14,453 nucleotides of DNA, taken from positions 5,837 through 20,289 of the forward strand of contig MU647775.1 of NCBI GenBank assembly GCA_026770585.1, in the 5' to 3' direction. Below, one piece after another: positions 7,991 to 14,453 of this stretch. A program made the translations under genes and the position numbers. Position 1 is the first letter of the stretch. The number at the start of each line of letters is the position of its first letter. Origin of the DNA: Baffinella frigidus (lineage: Eukaryota; Cryptophyceae; Cryptomonadales; Baffinellaceae). The notes under the pieces were generated by a model that saw only the letters and a list, made by a program, of their open reading frames with translations, did no database searches and was not told where the DNA came from.

Positions 7991-8904
7991 AGCTCATGGC
8001 ATTGGCGCACGTAAAGGAGCACTGGCACCTGCCGGCAGTCGACCTGCTCCTGTTCGATACAGCTTCCGACGAGGACGAGCCCCCCGATGCCCCGGGCTAC
8101 CTCGCCTGGAAACGATATGTGACTTCGCTGGACCGCGTTTGGAGGTACCCACGCATCCCAGTGCACATCGCGTCGCAACCGGGTCCGGCACCCAACCCCG
8201 GCCTCGAGAGCACTACACATGTCAACGCGTCCATCGACATCATGGCTCCGTTCCCCCTGATGTCCCGATCCTTTGCACTTCGCGCACGGATCGACCTCCG
8301 CGCTCTGGACACTACAGAAGCGGGCTTTCTTTTCGAACTACGCCCTGGCCTCGGACGAATGCACCAGCTGGGGTCCCCTGCCCACCGCACCCGGTATTGG
8401 GGACTGGGCTTCACCACCGTACGCTGCAATTTCGGCGGAGTCTCCGCCGACCACTGGGTCTCCGTCCGGATCATGGTCTTCGAAGACCGAGCCCTTCATC
8501 GCCGATCTTGCGTCGACGTCATCTTCCACCGTACCTTCATGGAAGAACTGTCGCACAACTTGGTTCCCAAGATGGGCCCCGACCCTATGTCCAGGTCTTT
8601 TTCTCGCAGCGCGGGTTATGACTCCCACCTGACTCTGGTCGCGGCAGACTCACCCACTCTCGTTACCCATGGATCCCCGCCAACCACGCCTGCGAGCACG
8701 GGGGAGCACCCCCCCCCTCCTGGGGGGGCCCTGTCGTACAATAATCCTCCCAGCGAGTGGAGCCGCTGGTGGACCCGGAGGCGCCCGGGCCGGCGAAGTG
8801 GGGTCCCTAACCGCCTGGCGTTGACGACACTTCACCGACGTCAGCCAAGGACGCCTGCACGCTGGGTCACCCCACGGCGGGTAGTGGTGACTCGACCCCT
8901 GTGA
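7696..8904 (+). CDS. ORF3: continuation of ORF2 after the frame break; unknown function
   Basis: The genuine part starts at about 7783, in the second copy of the 16-bp duplication; upstream of that this frame only shadows ORF2. From 7800 to 8650 it encodes an ordered, Trp-rich protein. Notable are a helical segment with WVSSHL and ARWKLMALAHVKEHWHLP, an acidic SDEDEPPD loop, and beta-like stretches (VNASIDIM, RARIDLRAL, YWGLGFTTV, HWVSVRIMVF). The last block weakly resembles the C-terminal half of ORF1 (YLSININ, VGLEYAV, YVWVLNVKR). After the C9/G7 homopolymers at 8709-8728 this frame turns Arg-rich and is probably no longer the original one, so the stop at 8902-8904 may not be the native end. 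It has no start of its own that makes sense. It is best read as a piece of the ORF2 precursor. Confidence 0.45.
   Translation: MVGCLPSNRDRTKMAQRYSFAFLSSFGTSEFRHLPPDATISRERQATFWPSSHALNYATLDHDSAPRILREADISDEAMSRWVSSHLPGAWDDGMARWKLMALAHVKEHWHLPAVDLLLFDTASDEDEPPDAPGYLAWKRYVTSLDRVWRYPRIPVHIASQPGPAPNPGLESTTHVNASIDIMAPFPLMSRSFALRARIDLRALDTTEAGFLFELRPGLGRMHQLGSPAHRTRYWGLGFTTVRCNFGGVSADHWVSVRIMVFEDRALHRRSCVDVIFHRTFMEELSHNLVPKMGPDPMSRSFSRSAGYDSHLTLVAADSPTLVTHGSPPTTPASTGEHPPPPGGALSYNNPPSEWSRWWTRRRPGRRSGVPNRLALTTLHRRQPRTPARWVTPRRVVVTRPL
7766..7797 (+). repeat. Perfect 16-bp tandem duplication that shifts the frame
   Basis: The 16-base unit at 7766-7781 is repeated exactly at 7782-7797. Sixteen is not a multiple of three, so the duplication moves ORF2 into a frame that stops at 7803-7805. 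The same peptide motif EFRHL is read in the ORF2 frame through copy 1 and in the ORF3 frame through copy 2. This shows directly that the two frames were one before the duplication. Confidence 0.9.
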
Positions 8905-9101
8905 CGAACGTCAAAACGCCCTGCAGGGTGGCCCAAATCTGGCAGATCACGACTCTGCCAGAGCTTCTGCCCCCCCTATCACCAATCGTCGACCCTCCTC
9001 CAAGAGGCTCTGTCGAAGGGCTCGTGGCTGCCACCTCTCGCCACACGACTCCAGGTTTGGACTCTGGAGACGACCAACGCCACCCAAGGGGTGCGAACTA
9101 G
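8700..9101 (+). pseudogene. Degenerate coding stretch between ORF3 and Gag
   Basis: No single frame reads well here. The ORF3 frame becomes Arg/Trp-rich after runs of nine C and seven G. The -1 frame reads well from about 8811 to the TAG at 9099-9101, with Pro/Thr/Ser-rich protein like the other linkers and GC-rich third positions, but has a TAA at 8808-8810. The +1 frame looks plausible only from about 8735 to 8820. The simplest reading is a disordered linker joining ORF3 to Gag, disrupted by small indels. A genuine inter-ORF spacer is the alternative. There is no ATG suitable for starting Gag. Confidence 0.4.
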
Positions 9102-12100
9102 GTCATCCTCCCGTGGCACCTCGTGCAGCCACTCACGGGACGATCTCCCCACGGATCGCCATGGCGATTCGGCTCCGGTCACCAACCTTCGCAACTCCCG
9201 TCGTGCCGAACGCTCTCGGTCTTCCGGACCCGTGGATCGCGTCATCCCGACGGCGGACGGGCGCCCTTCCGCTGCGGGCGCGGGGACTGAGGCGTTGCCA
9301 CCGACTCGTCTGCCGTCTGACCGAGATGCACCTGCGGTGCACAACGCTCCTCTCGACGTGCCCCCCGACGCCGTCTCGCCCGTTGACGCCATCTCATCCC
9401 GCGCCCCACCCGGTGGTGACGGCGACCCGGACCGCGATGACAACGACCCCGACGAGGACCCCGATGACCACGACCCCGGCCCCGCGGTACCTGCACGATG
9501 CCACCACTGCGGCCTCGTCGTGGCCATTGTCAACGGTTCCTGGGAGGCCCACAACCGCGTCTGTCCCACCCTCCTACTCGTGACCTCCACCCTCACGGAT
9601 GCAGTCGACGAGGCCGGTGCCCGCTCCACCCTCGCCGGGGCCGGTGGGGCCAGCCCGTCCAGCCCTGGTCTCCTGGGCGTCACTTATGAGCCAGACGAAA
9701 TGTCACTGACGGCGGCCGCCTTCCAAGCAAAAGCTCGAGCGTCCGCCGTGAAACCGGAGGTGTCACCCCACGCGACGCCTTTCGATGCCGACTCGCCTGG
9801 CCCACCGGCGGCCCTCTTCGCGCCACTCTCGCAATCGGTGGAATGGCAATCCCTGCCGGCGCAGCGTGCCATGGACTCCTCCTCTTTCGCGTTGTCTCCC
9901 GACACATCGTTGGGACCGCTGAGTACCGTCGAGCCCATGCCTCCGCCTGCCCCGGGGCCAACGCCGTGCAACCTCTGTCACGGCACCATCCGCACCCCTA
10001 CCTCAGGAGCGTTCAGCGCCAACGACTGCGCGTGCCGTCCGTGTCCGTGGTGTGCTCACCAGCAGACAATCTCGACCTGGTCCGATCACTATCACTCGTG
10101 CCCGTCCAGACCTCGTACACCGGACACGAGGATAACACGTGACCCGTCACCGGTGACCACGACCGCCGGCCTCCCTACGCGCATTCTCCCACGCCCCGCC
10201 GACCGGCCTGCCAGCACTCCGGGAACGTGGCCTACGCCGAGCGAGTCGCACACGACACTACCCGCACCCGCCTCACAGACGGTGTCGTTCGGGGGAACCA
10301 TTTCGGCCTCCCAACCTCAACCTGAGCTAGGCGAGGGCTCTTTCCTGTCGGGAGGGACCATGCCACTAGTGGACGCAAGCCAAACCCTGTCGCCGTCCAA
10401 CGATAGCCTTCAGTCCTTCGGCGAACAAGGAACGACGTCCTCGGGCGCCGTCGACCCTGCCCACCCGACCACCGGAGGAGTCGTTGAACCTGTCCCGGCC
10501 ACCAGCGACGGCGCCGGTTCAGGACCTGCACACACGCCTTCCAGCGGCAGCGCGTGTTCCGCGGGTGGCGGTCACAACGCACCCCTTCCGCTGCCCCTCC
10601 CGGACGCACGGGCACTCGCCGACCGCATTTCCCAAGGACATCGCGACTCCGCCGCGTGGCAATTGCGTGCCGACAAGGACATCGCGCGATCCCGGCAGGC
10701 AGCAGCATCGACCTCCAACGCACTCGCCGCGGTGGTCGGTGATCTGCAGACGGTCCACGCCTCCGCAGCAACGACGACTGCCGTCCTTCAGCAACTGCTC
10801 GACGAAACCAAACAGATGCGCTCCGAAACAACAACTCGAGCTAATCTGATGGAGGACCGGCTGTCGATCATGCAGGTGGCAACAACATCAGCTATCGAGT
10901 CTTCTGAGAACACCTTACACGCGCGCCTCACCCCAATGGTCACTCAGCTGCTCAACAGCGGTATGACCCCCTTGGTGAGTGAACTCCGCGAGGCGAATCG
11001 TGAACTCTCCGAATCCCTGGCCACTCTGACGACCCGTATGGACAACATAACATCATCACGACGCCGTGACTCGCACGAGGGACGCCTCCTCGATGTGGTG
11101 TTGGACAACACACGCGCGCAAATCGCACCGGCCCTGCACAACTCCTCAACTACCGGAGCTGCCGTGGCCGCTAGTCGCCCGGCACCCGTCCCCCATCGGA
11201 CGGTGGAACCAAGGGCCGGCTCCGAACCTGGAACAACCGAGAACGAATTCCACCACGCTCCGTTAACCGAGGTTCAACGCCTGCGCGCAAGCGAGTCGAA
11301 CCTACAGCATGAACTCGACATGGCGAACGCGCGGGCTCGTGACAACGCCAGATTACCACCACCGGCACCACGTCACGAACCCGCTCAACGTACCATGATG
11401 GGCGGCTTTGCTTTTACGGGCCACGGAGGAGAACTACCCTCTCCAAACCTCGTGGTGGGCTCGACAACCCCAGACTCGGTGATTGGTGCTGGCTCCACCC
11501 ATTGCCACACCGGGGTGGCCACGCCTATCCTCTTCACGGGTTCTTCCGAAGCGGCCTCGTACATCACCACCGCTTTTCAAGGTGGCCGCCCGACTACTTC
11601 CGACGTCGGAAAACCATGGGAGGATAAAAATGGGATTCGCAAGTTCACCGGGGCAAACCGCGGCGTGTCCGACAACGCGACCACCGGGGTGTGTGCCATT
11701 AACTTCCTTAGCTCCGTCGTCGCGTTCCATAGTACCAAGCGCCACGACAACGCGGAGCTGCTCGGGAGAGCGATGCGGTCAACCGTCCTCACCCATCTGG
11801 CCGACGCGGTCCGTCACGAAATCGAACAGTTCGACCATAACGCCGACTGGCCCGCATTCGCACTCAATTTCATCCAGTCGTGTGGCCCGGTTAATATCCG
11901 CGACGGAGTGTGTAACATGATCGCCGAAGTCACCACCGTCACTACTCCACGGACTCTAATGCAGAGGTCGCGCTCCCTCGTCAACGCGTGGACCACCGCG
12001 CAGAACACGTTCTACGGTGTGCACCCCGAACTCGACGGCCATGGCCAAAACAGACCTCCGCATCATTGCTCTCCCTTTGTGCCTCGGCACGAGCAGTTGC

Positions 12101-13179
12101 ACGCTCTGAAACTACTCGTGCAAGGTGCCGACAAGTCTCTCTGGCAGCAGTACTGCGCGACGACCCCACAACGTACGCAGCGCAACCCCGCTTTGTTGTG
12201 GAACTGGATCCTGACGCTCAATTCGGAAGCCCTCGCCCTGACGGTTGCTCCCTCCACGACTAAGTTGCTGGTCGGGGATACCAAGCAACCGTTCATGACC
12301 GATGGCCACGTCGTGACGTCCATTCCCCTGGCGGCCGCCAAATCTCTGGACCGCCAGGCCGGGGCGTACAACCTCATGATCGAGACCAACAAGATCAATC
12401 ACATCGCGGAACGATCCTCACCTGTTCGCAAAGACGTGATGGACTTCTGTCTCGCAGCAGGCAACACCCGGGAAGTCATCGAATTCCGCCACGTCAACGG
12501 CCACTGCTACTACTGTGGGGACGACGTGCGGAAGGGTGGCAATATCGTTCACACGTACTTGAACTGTGAAAAGCGCTTGACAGACGAGCCGAGGATCCGT
12601 GCCGAGATGGAAGCATCCTTCCGCTCCGCCGGCCCAACCGCTTCCCACGCCTCTCAGCGCCTCGCAAACGAAAGACGTGCTTGGAATCGCAACGAGGGAG
12701 AACGCGACCAGAGCTTCTCTCGGACCTCGTCCCGGGAACGAGGTCCCTGGTACGATGCTCCACGCCGTAACGATTACTACCCTCCCGAGTCGTACTACCC
12801 GCGGGACGACGACCGCGGCCGTGGTGCTGCCCGCAACGAACCTTCCCCGCGTCGCGGCTACTCTTCCGGCAGAGACGACCAGCGGGGATACGACAGCAAC
12901 GGATACCGCGGGACCGACAACCGAGGCGACTACAACCACCGCCCTAGCGGAGAACCACGACGCGGATACTCTTCCGGCCGCGACGAGCCACGGGCGGTTG
13001 AGAACAGCAGTTACCGCGACAACGACACCCGTGATATTCAACGCGACCAACGACAGGGCTACCGCCCCGCGGCCCAGAACCAACGGGGTTCCTACCAACG
13101 AAGCGACCGTCCTCCCCCGCGCCAAGGAGACGCCCCACGGCGAGACCTCGGTCCGCGACACCCGTCTGAACGGCCATAA
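9091..13179 (+). CDS. gag: Gag-like structural polyprotein
   Basis: A 1362-codon frame, much longer than a typical Ty3-type Gag. In order: acidic Asp/Pro-rich stretch (111-131); a Cys2-His-Cys finger (137-158); Pro/Ser linker; a Cys/His cluster with about eight possible ligands (293-337); a long low-complexity linker (340-505); a coiled coil (about 510-655) and a short second one (about 725-755); a helical, capsid-like region (about 851-1050) opening with KFTG and containing Trp and Leu spacings typical of retrotransposon Gag; a zinc knuckle (1139-1159); and a basic, RG/Tyr-rich tail (1208-1362) suited to RNA binding. It should assemble into particles and package element RNA (known for the family, inferred here). 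There is no AUG at the start: 9091 is GTG, the frame is open from 8905, and the first in-frame ATG is 9700, after the first finger. The N-terminus may therefore be a continuation of upstream coding. It ends in TAA, but the frame continues open to 13470. Confidence 0.7.
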   Translation: MRTRSSSRGTSCSHSRDDLPTDRHGDSAPVTNLRNSRRAERSRSSGPVDRVIPTADGRPSAAGAGTEALPPTRLPSDRDAPAVHNAPLDVPPDAVSPVDAISSRAPPGGDGDPDRDDNDPDEDPDDHDPGPAVPARCHHCGLVVAIVNGSWEAHNRVCPTLLLVTSTLTDAVDEAGARSTLAGAGGASPSSPGLLGVTYEPDEMSLTAAAFQAKARASAVKPEVSPHATPFDADSPGPPAALFAPLSQSVEWQSLPAQRAMDSSSFALSPDTSLGPLSTVEPMPPPAPGPTPCNLCHGTIRTPTSGAFSANDCACRPCPWCAHQQTISTWSDHYHSCPSRPRTPDTRITRDPSPVTTTAGLPTRILPRPADRPASTPGTWPTPSESHTTLPAPASQTVSFGGTISASQPQPELGEGSFLSGGTMPLVDASQTLSPSNDSLQSFGEQGTTSSGAVDPAHPTTGGVVEPVPATSDGAGSGPAHTPSSGSACSAGGGHNAPLPLPLPDARALADRISQGHRDSAAWQLRADKDIARSRQAAASTSNALAAVVGDLQTVHASAATTTAVLQQLLDETKQMRSETTTRANLMEDRLSIMQVATTSAIESSENTLHARLTPMVTQLLNSGMTPLVSELREANRELSESLATLTTRMDNITSSRRRDSHEGRLLDVVLDNTRAQIAPALHNSSTTGAAVAASRPAPVPHRTVEPRAGSEPGTTENEFHHAPLTEVQRLRASESNLQHELDMANARARDNARLPPPAPRHEPAQRTMMGGFAFTGHGGELPSPNLVVGSTTPDSVIGAGSTHCHTGVATPILFTGSSEAASYITTAFQGGRPTTSDVGKPWEDKNGIRKFTGANRGVSDNATTGVCAINFLSSVVAFHSTKRHDNAELLGRAMRSTVLTHLADAVRHEIEQFDHNADWPAFALNFIQSCGPVNIRDGVCNMIAEVTTVTTPRTLMQRSRSLVNAWTTAQNTFYGVHPELDGHGQNRPPHHCSPFVPRHEQLHALKLLVQGADKSLWQQYCATTPQRTQRNPALLWNWILTLNSEALALTVAPSTTKLLVGDTKQPFMTDGHVVTSIPLAAAKSLDRQAGAYNLMIETNKINHIAERSSPVRKDVMDFCLAAGNTREVIEFRHVNGHCYYCGDDVRKGGNIVHTYLNCEKRLTDEPRIRAEMEASFRSAGPTASHASQRLANERRAWNRNEGERDQSFSRTSSRERGPWYDAPRRNDYYPPESYYPRDDDRGRGAARNEPSPRRGYSSGRDDQRGYDSNGYRGTDNRGDYNHRPSGEPRRGYSSGRDEPRAVENSSYRDNDTRDIQRDQRQGYRPAAQNQRGSYQRSDRPPPRQGDAPRRDLGPRHPSERP
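9499..9564 (+). other. Gag N-terminal C2HC zinc finger
   Basis: Ligand spacing is C-x2-C-x13-H-x3-C (CHHC ... WEAHNRVC). This resembles C2HC fingers of the C-x2-C-x11/12-H-x3-C type rather than the retroviral knuckle. It is preceded by an Asp-rich stretch. Zinc binding is inferred from spacing. Confidence 0.5.
9967..10101 (+). other. Gag Cys/His cluster (second finger, possibly two zinc sites)
   Basis: CNLCH is followed by CACRPC, then CPWC, then H-x3-C (HYHSC). The last part reads C-x2-C-x11-H-x3-C with a Trp two residues before the His, closely paralleling the first finger. The extra upstream CNLC and CAC pairs could complete a second metal site. Confidence 0.5.
12505..12567 (+). other. 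Expanded zinc knuckle (nucleocapsid motif)
   Basis: CYYCGDD ... HTYLNC has spacing C-x2-C-x11-H-x4-C. The classical retroviral/Ty3 knuckle is C-x2-C-x4-H-x4-C. The first pair, the aromatic residue and Gly after it, and the H-x4-C half are conventional, while the middle loop is seven residues longer. Its position, after the capsid-like region and before the RG-rich tail, is the expected one. Confidence 0.6.
12847..12984 (+). repeat. RG-rich tail with repeated RRGYSSGRD motif
   Basis: RRGYSSGRD is encoded at 12850-12876 and again at 12958-12984, 36 codons apart, within a tail of Arg, Gly, Tyr, Asp and Asn. Such low-complexity basic tails bind RNA in many nucleocapsid proteins. That role is inferred here. 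Confidence 0.6.
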
Positions 13180-13470
13180 CGGCAACCGTCCACCTCCGAG
13201 AAGTTCGACACCGCCCGCCGTGCCGCAGTGTCGGGAGAGGCCAACACCCGTGGTGGTGACTTTTTCCCCGCACCTCTGGCCTCTGCCATTCGCCCTCCAA
13301 GGGCCCGGTTCGAGGGAAAGGTCAACCACCTTCTCACGGCGCCGCCACCCGCCGCGAACGATCTTGACGACGATGCGTCTCAATTCTCCGACCACGAATC
13401 CCCGGCCTTCGAAGACGCCACTTCTGAGCCCGACGATCGGGATTCCTGCTCGCCGGGGAATGGCGTCTGA
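13180..13470 (+). CDS. In-frame continuation of Gag after TAA (transframe linker)
   Basis: The Gag frame stays open for 96 codons after the TAA at 13177-13179, to TGA at 13468-13470. Third positions remain GC-rich and the protein looks genuine: a small ordered part (KVNHLLTAPPP) then an acidic, disordered one (ANDLDDDASQFSDHE). No ATG lies at its start. It is either a C-terminal extension reached by stop readthrough, since TAA followed by CGG recalls one class of leaky-stop context, or Gag coding cut by a point mutation. Its last 43 bases overlap the protease frame by -1. Confidence 0.4.
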   Translation, partial: RQPSTSEKFDTARRAAVSGEANTRGGDFFPAPLASAIRPPRARFEGKVNHLLTAPPPAANDLDDDASQFSDHESPAFEDATSEPDDRDSCSPGNGV

Positions 13471-14453
13471 GCTGCTCGAGCAGAGATGACCCGGACCCCC
13501 CGCCCGGGCCGTCACAGAATCCTTCTGCGACGGCACATGCGTCAGGCATGCCATCTCCCGCAGCTCAACACCGTACTCCTGACTGTTCCGCGCCGATACT
13601 CCCGGCGCCCTGCGCCACCCTGAAGCTTGATGAAGCTGTCGTCGCCGAGGTGTTCACCACGCAATGCCCCCCGGAGCCGAAAGTTCATCACAGCTCTCTA
13701 CCCCGCAGCATCCTCAACCTCGCGGGTCACTCCTCAACCGCAGTGCCCTTCCGAGTTCTTTGGGATAGTGGCTCAAGCCACTGCGTCCTTTCACCTGGCG
13801 CTGCACGCTCGCTGGGTTTCGACGTCCCCGCCAAGGCGTCTGGTACCGGCTCCATCACCGTTGCGGATGGATCCAACAGCGCCGTCTACGGATGGACACC
13901 TTCTAACGTGCGTATTCGGCTCCCCCACCACGTACTCGACAGTACCGGTCGGGGTCCACGAGTTCAGCTTCTTCCAAGCGCCCGTTTCGTGGTGGCTGAC
14001 ATCACCGAGGACGTGATCATGGGATTCGACTATATCCTACCTCTGCAGGGCGGTTTCGTCCTTCACGACTCCACCCCCAGTTACAGGATCTCGGTGACCC
14101 CCACTACAGGCTCTCCTACAGTGTTAATCCCACTCCTCGGCCGACCCCGAGGAACGTGCGAACACTACGTCTTCGACGAGGGGCCCTCTGGACCATCGGT
14201 CGAAACGCATTTCTGTGATATCGCCCCCGGCCCTGTCAACTCCGGGGATATCTCCACTACGGAGCGTCACGTGCGCCGCAGTGCTACTAAGAATCGCAAA
14301 AACGCTGCCGCCCTGACTAACTACGCTCGCGACAATCCTCACATGGTGCACCACGTCGAAGTGCGACTTTCCGACCCCATGATGCCGGATGAGTCACTCT
14401 TCGCCAAGACAACCCCGTTGTCGGCAACACCACCCGCCGCCGCCGAGGACGAT
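13428..14453 (+). CDS. pro: Retropepsin-like aspartic protease frame, start of pol (partial, runs off the window)
   Basis: The frame is open from 13428 to the last base with no stop (342 codons). The catalytic motif DSGSSHCVLS is encoded at 13764-13793. About 20 residues on is VADGS, and at 14016-14030 IMGFD provides the hydrophobic-hydrophobic-Gly motif that packs behind the active site. Spacing and order match Ty3-type retropepsins, which act as homodimers to cleave the Gag/Pol precursors. A Pro/Ser-rich linker precedes the domain. About 100 residues of basic then Pro/Ala-rich linker follow it, where RT would begin beyond the window. The first ATG in frame is 13548. More likely the frame is reached from Gag by a -1 shift in 13428-13470, as in gag-pro-pol recoding. 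Catalytic residues are intact. Confidence 0.75.
13472..13483 (+). promoter_or_regulatory. Perfect 12-bp palindrome after the Gag-frame TGA; possible frameshift stimulator
   Basis: CTGCTCGAGCAG is its own reverse complement and starts one base after the TGA at 13468-13470, just downstream of the window where Gag and protease frames overlap. It could fold as a short stem with a TCGA loop. No canonical X-XXY-YYZ slippery heptamer lies upstream. The nearest candidate is the GGGG run at 13455-13458. Regulatory function is speculative. Confidence 0.2.

Larger units (their letters stand above)
1..14453 (+). mobile_element. 5' part of a giant Ty3-like LTR retroelement (incomplete)
   Basis: Seen: successive long open frames, all on one strand, ending with a Gag-like protein (coiled coil, helical capsid-like stretch, zinc knuckle, RG-rich tail) and then a retropepsin frame with Asp-Ser-Gly and Ile-Met-Gly motifs. 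Known: gag then pro then RT/RNase H/integrase is the order in Ty3/Metaviridae elements. Inferred: the upstream ORF1 to ORF3 belong to the same element, because they share strand, composition, low-complexity linkers and a repeated domain that runs from ORF1 into ORF2/ORF3. The element is cut by the right edge of the window. Its left LTR boundary, primer-binding site and 3' LTR cannot be identified, so the exact limits are unknown. Several frameshifts and stops indicate a decayed copy or assembly indels. Confidence 0.7.

Noticed and set aside
8700-8760. Possible intron end (pyrimidine-rich stretch ending CAG near 8753)
   Set aside because: There is no convincing donor or branch site, and the homopolymer indel explanation is simpler.
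9113-9583. + frame with a good Kozak ATG (GCCATGG at 9161)
   Set aside because: The protein is a Thr/Pro/Arg shadow of the Gag frame, which carries the zinc finger. The ATG is out of frame with Gag.
12599-13489. 296-codon + strand frame overlapping the Gag end and running to 13489
   Set aside because: Its composition (Thr/Pro/Arg-rich) and poor third-position bias mark it as a shifted shadow. The Gag frame reads better through 13470. It could only matter if two +1 shifts linked Gag to protease.
12418-13554. 378-codon open frame on the minus strand
   Set aside because: It lies antisense to the Gag tail and its continuation, is Arg/Val-rich with no domain, and is expected from stop-poor GC-rich coding DNA.
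14200-14453. Start of reverse transcriptase
   Set aside because: The residues after the protease are basic and then Pro/Ala-rich linker. No RT motif is reached before the window ends.

Overview
The window is GC-rich eukaryotic-type DNA. Everything convincing lies on the + strand and reads as the 5' part of one very large, partly broken LTR-retrotransposon-like element, most likely Ty3/Metaviridae-like. The anchors are a Gag-like protein (coiled coil, capsid-like helical region, zinc knuckle, RG-rich tail) followed by a retropepsin frame with a DSG active site and an IMG flap-partner motif. That frame is still open at the last base. Reverse transcriptase, RNase H, integrase and the 3' LTR, if present, lie to the right, and no LTR pair can be tested here. 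The host cannot be named. No tRNA, rRNA, CRISPR array or bacterial-style operon signal was found.

Layout. Bases 1-288 are a structured leader with a 19-codon uORF, a run of short hairpins, and no ATG between 14 and 601. ORF1 (about 289-5535) starts with five diverged transmembrane hairpins, then Ser/Thr/Pro-rich linkers separating two copies of an unrecognised domain (A1, A2), then an unrecognised C-terminal half. ORF2 (about 5454-7805) follows in the -1 frame. It has a Pro/Arg-rich middle, a 28-codon repeat and the beginning of a third domain copy (A3). A perfect 16-bp tandem duplication at 7766-7797 throws the frame, and the rest of A3 continues in ORF3 (7783 to about 8710). From 8700 to 9101 the reading frame is scrambled around C9 and G7 homopolymers. 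The Gag frame (9091-13179) carries N-terminal Cys/His fingers, a coiled coil, the capsid-like region, an expanded zinc knuckle and a basic tail. It ends in TAA, but the same frame stays open for another 96 codons to 13470. There it overlaps, by -1, the protease frame (13428-14453).

Interpretation. About 13 kb of mostly open coding sequence precedes the protease, far more than the usual Gag of such elements. The long frames lack AUG starts at their beginnings and the breaks are simple (a tandem duplication, homopolymer indels, isolated stops). I therefore infer one giant precursor, or two or three, with an added N-terminal membrane module, now lightly decayed in this copy or carrying assembly indels. 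Some junctions may instead be programmed recoding. The protease and Gag calls rest on recognisable motifs. ORF1 to ORF3 match no family I recognise, and their grouping with the element is inferred from order, strand, style and the shared A domain.
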